From Clostridia bacterium (GTDB lineage Bacteria > Bacillota > Clostridia > Christensenellales > Borkfalkiaceae): 17,760 nt of DNA. Numbering within the stretch: the first letter of the stretch is position 1; each line of letters begins with the position of its first letter. The position numbers and the translations under genes are program-made. Below, piece after piece: positions 14,295-17,760 of the stretch. The notes under the pieces are model-generated. The model searched no databases, was not told the DNA's origin, and saw nothing but the letters and a program-made list of their open reading frames with translations. Where the stretch lies: assembly GCA_900770685.1 (NCBI GenBank), contig CAAGLC010000029.1:1-17760 (forward strand). The letters run 5' to 3'.

Positions 14295-14434
14295 GCTACA
14301 CAACTTAATTTATAATAACAGGAGTATAATCAGCGAAAATTGTACTCTCGTCTTTTCCTGTTATTGAAAAGTTGTGTAGCAACAAGAGATGTACTTTTTC
14401 GGGGTGTGTCTCTTGATTGGGGCACACTTTTTTT
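14295..14434 (+). ncRNA. Structured small RNA of about 140 nt, unrecognised family
   Basis: It begins at the predicted transcription start with GCTACACAACTT (14295-14306), which pairs perfectly with AAGTTGTGTAGC (14369-14380). Nested inside is a second perfect helix, AATAACAGGA (14314-14323) with TCCTGTTATT (14356-14365), leaving a large loop of about 32 bases. After a single-stranded part the RNA ends in an intrinsic terminator (14404-14434). The nearby ORF readings have no ribosome binding site. It matches no RNA family I know (not tmRNA, SRP, RNase P or a familiar riboswitch). It sits between the sigma-like gene and the Hsp70 operon, but with its own promoter and terminator it looks independent of both. 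Confidence 0.7.
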
Positions 14435-14454
14435 ATTTGCTGATTATAGCTCCT
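14320..14454. repeat. Long-range inverted repeat crossing the small RNA
   Basis: AGGAGTATAATCAGC (14320-14334), in the RNA's inner loop, is complementary to GCTGATTATAGCTCCT (14439-14454), just past the terminator, over 15 bp with one bulged base. This pairing crosses the two internal helices, so it would make a pseudoknot in a read-through transcript. Four bases of the first arm (14320-14323) are shared with the inner 10-bp helix, so the two cannot both be complete. Confidence 0.7.
14404..14434 (+). terminator. Terminator of the small RNA, with competing hairpin
   Basis: GTGTGTC (14404-14410) pairs with GGCACAC (14421-14427), one G-T wobble, followed by seven T. A competing 7-bp hairpin, CAAGAGA (14383-14389) with TCTCTTG (14409-14415), shares two bases of the terminator stem and occupies its loop, an attenuator-like arrangement. 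Confidence 0.85.
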
Positions 14455-14547
14455 ATATTTATTATATCATCTTGTTCTTGCCAAAAGTTGGACAAGCCAA
14501 AAAAATATATTTTAATATTTTATAAGTTTATATAGGTTGAGAAAGTT

Positions 14548-14576
14548 TTGACCAAATTGAAATGGTATAATATATA
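14548..14576 (+). promoter_or_regulatory. Promoter of the winged-helix/GrpE/Hsp70 operon
   Basis: Two overlapping readings fit. An extended -10, TGGTATAAT (14563-14571), has the TGn motif that can act without a -35. Alternatively, TTGACC (14548-14553) and TATATA (14571-14576) are spaced by 17 bases. Either predicts a start about 25-30 bases before the first ATG. The AT-rich stretch upstream (14496-14540) may act as an UP element. The gap between the small RNA and this promoter also holds a weak hairpin near 14470-14496. Confidence 0.7.
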
Positions 14577-14608
14577 TAGAGGCACAAATTATACTTAAGG
14601 AGAAGCGA

Positions 14609-14860
14609 ATGAAAAAGATTGCTAAAAAAACTATTATTTTATACGTCTTGAAAATGTTATATGTAGGTTCTTCAAAAGAAAAACCCATTACTTTAACAAA
14701 TATGACAAAAGTGCTTAATTCAATGGGCATTCCTTGTGATAGAAAAACAATAGGAAGGAACGTTGATTATATTATAGAGTTTGGCTTGCCTGTTGTAAAA
14801 ATTGCAGGTGGTGGTTGTTATTATGACCATTCAAAAAGCAATAAAGGAGAAATAAAATGA
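14609..14860 (+). CDS. Stand-alone winged-helix protein, WYL-regulator N-terminus type
   Basis: Predicted DNA-binding regulator of 83 residues. It resembles the N-terminal winged helix-turn-helix of WYL-domain transcription factors: helix KKTIILYVLKMLY (7-19), PITLTNMTKVLNSMGIPCDR (26-45) with a recognition-helix-like KTIGRNVDYIIEFGLP (46-61), and a wing ending in GGGCYYD. The ligand-sensing WYL domain is missing: the stop follows directly and the next gene overlaps it by four bases (ATGA), so no frameshifted remainder is evident. It has an AAGGAG site and is the first gene of the Hsp70 operon. It may control this operon itself; that is inferred from position. Confidence 0.6.
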   Translation: MKKIAKKTIILYVLKMLYVGSSKEKPITLTNMTKVLNSMGIPCDRKTIGRNVDYIIEFGLPVVKIAGGGCYYDHSKSNKGEIK

Positions 14861-15240
14861 GCAAGAAACATTTCAAAGAACATTTAAGCAACGACATAAT
14901 TTTAGATTTGATTGTAGAAGAATACAGATTTTTAAGGTCTTGCCTATCTATGATGTCAAAACTTATGCCTGATGATATGCAAAAATATCAATCAACCTAT
15001 AGATTTCACGTTGAAAAAATACAAGAAATAATGGCTAAAAGCAATTTGAAAATTGTAGATTTAGAAGGTAAAAAATTTGATGAAGGCTTATCAATAAATC
15101 CATTAAACATTGAAGACTTTGACAAAAACGACACCTTAATAATAAAACAGATGATAGAACCCCTTATTATTTCTACCACAAATGGTTCTATAGTTAAAAG
15201 TGGAACAGCAATCTTAGAGAAAGTAGAAGGAGAAAATTAA
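14857..15240 (+). CDS. Small GrpE-like nucleotide exchange factor
   Basis: Predicted partner that releases ADP from the Hsp70 encoded immediately downstream. It has 127 residues against 180-200 for ordinary GrpE. The C-terminal half reads like the GrpE beta domain: a G-K-FDEGL segment near 72-79, then NIEDFDKNDTLIIKQMIEPL near 84-103, and a final NGSIVKSGTAILEK strand pair near 109-122. The N-terminal half (10-65) is helical, but the long paired coiled coil of GrpE is shortened. It begins in the last codon of the preceding gene and ends one base before the Hsp70 start, so the three products are probably made together. Orthology to the housekeeping GrpE is unlikely; the family-level match is inference without a search. 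Confidence 0.65.
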   Translation: MSKKHFKEHLSNDIILDLIVEEYRFLRSCLSMMSKLMPDDMQKYQSTYRFHVEKIQEIMAKSNLKIVDLEGKKFDEGLSINPLNIEDFDKNDTLIIKQMIEPLIISTTNGSIVKSGTAILEKVEGEN

Positions 15241-15241
15241 T

Positions 15242-17713
15242 ATGTTTATAGGAATTGATTTAGGAACGACCAATAGTGCAATCACTTCATTTGATGGTAA
15301 AGAAGTAAGAATATGGAAAAGCCCAGAACAAAACGACGTTACGCCAAGTGTTATTTATATTAATAAAAGAGGTGGCAAGGTTTATGGTCAAAGTGCTTAT
15401 AACAATGAACCAAGAGACCCAAGTAACGCCGCAAAATTATTCAAAAGATTAATGGGAACAAGCACAAAAATCCGTTTTGCATATAACAACTTAGAAATGA
15501 CACCAGAAGAATGCTCTACTGAAATTTTAAGAACCCTTTATAGCTATTTGCCTGAAGATATACGTAATGATGAAAATACTGCTACTGTAATCACAGTCCC
15601 TGCTTCATTTAATCAAATGCAAAAAGATGCAACAAAACAGGCGGCTTATAATGCTGGAATTAATAAGGTTGCACTTATCCAAGAGCCTGTAGCGGCAATT
15701 ATGAGTATAGCTAAGCTTAAAAAAATAAATGGTCTGTTTATAGTTTACGATTTTGGTGGTGGAACGTTTGACGTTTCTATAGCAGAAAGAACAAACAATA
15801 ACGTAAATCTATTGACTAACGATGGTATTGCTTTCTGTGGTGGTCGTGATTTTGATAAATTGTTATTTGATAACATTGTTATTGAATGGTTGTATAACAA
15901 CTTCTCTTTGCCTTTAGATTTGAGAACGAATCCTAAATATAGTGCTCTTTTAAGAATTGCAATTTGGGCAACCGAAAAGGCAAAAATAGAATTATCTTCT
16001 AAGGAAACAGCAACCGTTACGCTTGATGAAAACTACATAAATTGCACCGATGAAGAAGGCAAAGAAATTTATATTGACGTTTCTATTTCAAGAGAGGAAT
16101 ACAACAAACTTATTTTTCCTAAAATAGATGAAACAATAGAAAAAACAAGAGAAGTAATTGCTAATTCTAGTTTAAAGCCAGAAGATATTAGTCATATTGT
16201 TTTTGTTGGTGGTCCTTCAAATTACAAACCTTTAAGAGATAGAGTTTCTTCTCAATTAGGTATACCTACAAATTTTGACGTAAATCCTATGACAGTAGTA
16301 AGTGAAGGTGCTGCTATTTACGCTGAAAGTATAGATTTTTCAAATGAAAAAGGTGGACAAAAGAAAAACAAAGCGATAATAAAATCTAGAGACTATGATT
16401 TAGAATTTAGATACAATTCAAGAACTTCGGCAGATAACGCTAAAGTTGCTGTAATTTATAAGCACGATAAAGACTTGGATTTTATTTTTAAGAATATTGA
16501 AACAGGTTGGAATAGTGGAAAACTCACATTGAAAAGCAATTCTATCGTTTCTTTAGAGTTATTTTCTCAAGGCGAAAACAATTTCATTGTTGAATGCTTT
16601 AATGAAGAAGGAAGCAGCGTAAAGTTAGAAAATAATTTAATAATAATAACAAAAACACTTGTCAACATAGGAAATATTCCCGCTGCTCATTCAGTTGGCG
16701 TTGAATTAGAAGACCCTATTACACATAAAGCAGTATTGGATTATTTAATAACAAAAGATGAATTATTGCCTAAAACGGGTGTTGTAAAATACAAAACAAC
16801 TAAAAGAATATCTGCAGGCAGCAATGATTTTATTTCATTTAAGCTTTGGGAAGGTGAAATTGCAGACCCTGTAGAATACAACCGTTTTATCGGTGATATT
16901 AAAATTGATGGTAACGCTTTTGAATATGGAATTATTCCTATTGGAAGCGTAATCGAATGTAGTTATACTTTTAATGATAGTGGTAATATTGATATAAAAA
17001 TTACTATCCCTTCTGTTGGAATCACGCTTAACGGAGACAACTTCTATAACAGATTGAGTGGACAAATAAACTTTGATACAGACTGCGAAGATATTGTTGA
17101 TGATGCAAATGAAGTTCTTGATAAAATCACAGAAATGAATGAAGATAGTTATGATGAAAAGTTGTCTGATTTATCAACAAAACTTAATTCTTATATTGGT
17201 AAAGATAATTTAGATGCTGAAGAAACGCAAAGTTTATTTGAATTAACGCAAGAAAGTAAGTCAGCATTAGCTTATTATATGAAGAATAACCAAACAAAAA
17301 TATGGCAAAAAGAATTTGATGAACAAATGGATTTATATGAGTCTATTAAAGACAAAGCAACCCCTGTTCAACAAAAACAAATTCAAAATTTGAGTGCCTC
17401 AATTCAAAATGCAATTGATGCAAAAAATGCCCAAGCAGAATCACTACTTAAAGAATTACACAAAGTAATCGCAAGTATTATGCTTAGCGATGACAATGTT
17501 TTTGTTATGATATTTATTTCAATGGTTCAAAACCCACAAGACTTTACAGACCCTGTATTGTATAATAACTTAATTGCTCAAGGACATAGGGCAATTCAAG
17601 AAAATAATATTTCAGAATTAAAGAATATTGTTGGTAAATTGTCTCAAATTATGATAAGACGTAAGGGTTCTGAGCTTGATAATATGTTAAGCAAATCAGG
17701 TATCACTAAATAA
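15242..17713 (+). CDS. Divergent Hsp70-family ATPase, 823 residues
   Basis: Hsp70-type protein with an intact actin-like ATPase half (about 1-370). Visible are phosphate-1 GIDLGTTNS (4-12, Asp6), Lys68, VPASF near 119-123, Glu148 in EPVAA, phosphate-2 YDFGGGTFD (169-177, with Asp170, Thr175 and Asp177) and the adenosine motif FVGGPSNYKP (321-330). These match the catalytic residues of DnaK, so ATP hydrolysis is expected. The rest is not DnaK-like: no VLLLDV linker after residue 370, no recognisable substrate-binding sandwich, but a beta-rich part (about 375-605) and a long, helical, Gln/Asn-rich C-terminal part (about 610-823). DnaK is about 610-640 residues. It is preceded by a mini-GrpE and followed by an unknown gene 10 bases on. 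Its substrate is unknown. Confidence 0.85.
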   Translation: MFIGIDLGTTNSAITSFDGKEVRIWKSPEQNDVTPSVIYINKRGGKVYGQSAYNNEPRDPSNAAKLFKRLMGTSTKIRFAYNNLEMTPEECSTEILRTLYSYLPEDIRNDENTATVITVPASFNQMQKDATKQAAYNAGINKVALIQEPVAAIMSIAKLKKINGLFIVYDFGGGTFDVSIAERTNNNVNLLTNDGIAFCGGRDFDKLLFDNIVIEWLYNNFSLPLDLRTNPKYSALLRIAIWATEKAKIELSSKETATVTLDENYINCTDEEGKEIYIDVSISREEYNKLIFPKIDETIEKTREVIANSSLKPEDISHIVFVGGPSNYKPLRDRVSSQLGIPTNFDVNPMTVVSEGAAIYAESIDFSNEKGGQKKNKAIIKSRDYDLEFRYNSRTSADNAKVAVIYKHDKDLDFIFKNIETGWNSGKLTLKSNSIVSLELFSQGENNFIVECFNEEGSSVKLENNLIIITKTLVNIGNIPAAHSVGVELEDPITHKAVLDYLITKDELLPKTGVVKYKTTKRISAGSNDFISFKLWEGEIADPVEYNRFIGDIKIDGNAFEYGIIPIGSVIECSYTFNDSGNIDIKITIPSVGITLNGDNFYNRLSGQINFDTDCEDIVDDANEVLDKITEMNEDSYDEKLSDLSTKLNSYIGKDNLDAEETQSLFELTQESKSALAYYMKNNQTKIWQKEFDEQMDLYESIKDKATPVQQKQIQNLSASIQNAIDAKNAQAESLLKELHKVIASIMLSDDNVFVMIFISMVQNPQDFTDPVLYNNLIAQGHRAIQENNISELKNIVGKLSQIMIRRKGSELDNMLSKSGITK

Positions 17714-17723
17714 GGAGAAAACT

Positions 17724-17760
17724 ATGTTATTTGAAGGAAACATTATAGATGGTATTAGAA
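17724..17760 (+). CDS. Start of an unknown gene, cut by the window end
   Basis: An ATG with a TAAGGAGA site six bases upstream, 10 bases after the Hsp70 stop, opens a frame of 12 codons (MLFEGNIIDGIR) that runs off the window. Spacing and ribosome binding site make it the fourth gene of the operon. Nothing about function can be read from 12 residues. In comparable settings a J-domain, TPR or effector gene could follow an Hsp70 gene; that is a guess. Confidence 0.7.
   Translation, partial: MLFEGNIIDGIR

Noticed and set aside
14295..14454. Retron, CRISPR-type or group II intron RNA for the structured gap
   Set aside because: No reverse transcriptase, Cas gene or spaced direct repeats are present, and the promoter and terminator define a simpler independent RNA.
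14340..14525. 61-codon frame starting with TTG across the small RNA and its terminator
   Set aside because: No ribosome binding site, it begins inside an RNA helix loop and crosses an intrinsic terminator; its hydrophobic look follows from T-rich sequence.
14512..14730. Minus-strand 72-codon frame opposite the winged-helix gene
   Set aside because: It lies antisense to a well-supported gene and its promoter, with no good ribosome binding site.
15242..17713. Housekeeping DnaK
   Set aside because: It is about 200 residues too long, lacks the DnaK linker and substrate domain, and sits with a mini-GrpE and a winged-helix gene instead of hrcA-grpE-dnaJ.

Overview
The window reads as low-GC Bacillota, most likely an uncultured member of the Clostridia. 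The reasons are a four-cysteine short uS14, a zinc-finger uS4 and bL36, a cysteine-LID adenylate kinase, strong GGAGG ribosome binding sites, and rpsD lying inside the alpha operon between rpsK and rpoA instead of standing alone as in Bacillus. The lineage call is inference from gene order and protein style; no species can be named from this sequence alone.

Positions 1-9240 are the distal spc operon and the whole alpha operon, all on the plus strand: rpsN, rpsH, rplF, rplR, rpsE, rpmD, rplO, secY, adk, map, infA, rpmJ, rpsM, rpsK, rpsD, rpoA, rplQ. They encode ribosomal proteins plus the Sec channel, adenylate kinase, methionine aminopeptidase, IF-1 and the RNA polymerase alpha subunit. Three gaps in this otherwise tight cluster (rplF-rplR, rpmJ-rpsM, rpsD-rpoA) hold potential RNA structure and may be sites of autoregulation. 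The cluster ends at a strong terminator, back to back with the terminator of a minus-strand amino-acid/Na+ symporter (9293-10816), which has a near-consensus sigma-A promoter. Next comes a plus-strand ferrous iron uptake operon: feoA, feoB (with a cysteine-rich tail) and an overlapping 48-codon ORF that is easily missed, closed by a long hairpin terminator at 13318-13356.

From about 13360 onwards the character changes to accessory DNA: larger gaps, base and codon use poorer in CG, repeats and unfamiliar genes. There is a sigma-70-like regulator with a 5' leader hairpin (13610-14224). It is followed by an intergenic unit that looks like a self-contained small RNA gene: promoter TTGATT-N17-TAAAAT, predicted start exactly at a 12-bp closing helix, a nested 10-bp helix and an intrinsic terminator (14260-14434). 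After that comes a separately promoted operon: a stand-alone winged-helix protein resembling the N-terminus of WYL regulators, a miniature GrpE-like protein, a divergent 823-residue Hsp70 with a canonical ATPase half but no recognisable DnaK linker or substrate domain, and a further gene cut off by the window end.

The accessory operon looks like a dedicated Hsp70/nucleotide-exchange machine with its own regulator, next to an independently transcribed structured RNA. It is the best candidate here for an undescribed system. Its function (defence, stress, conjugation or secretion) cannot be read from the sequence; the missing downstream gene is probably the most informative piece.
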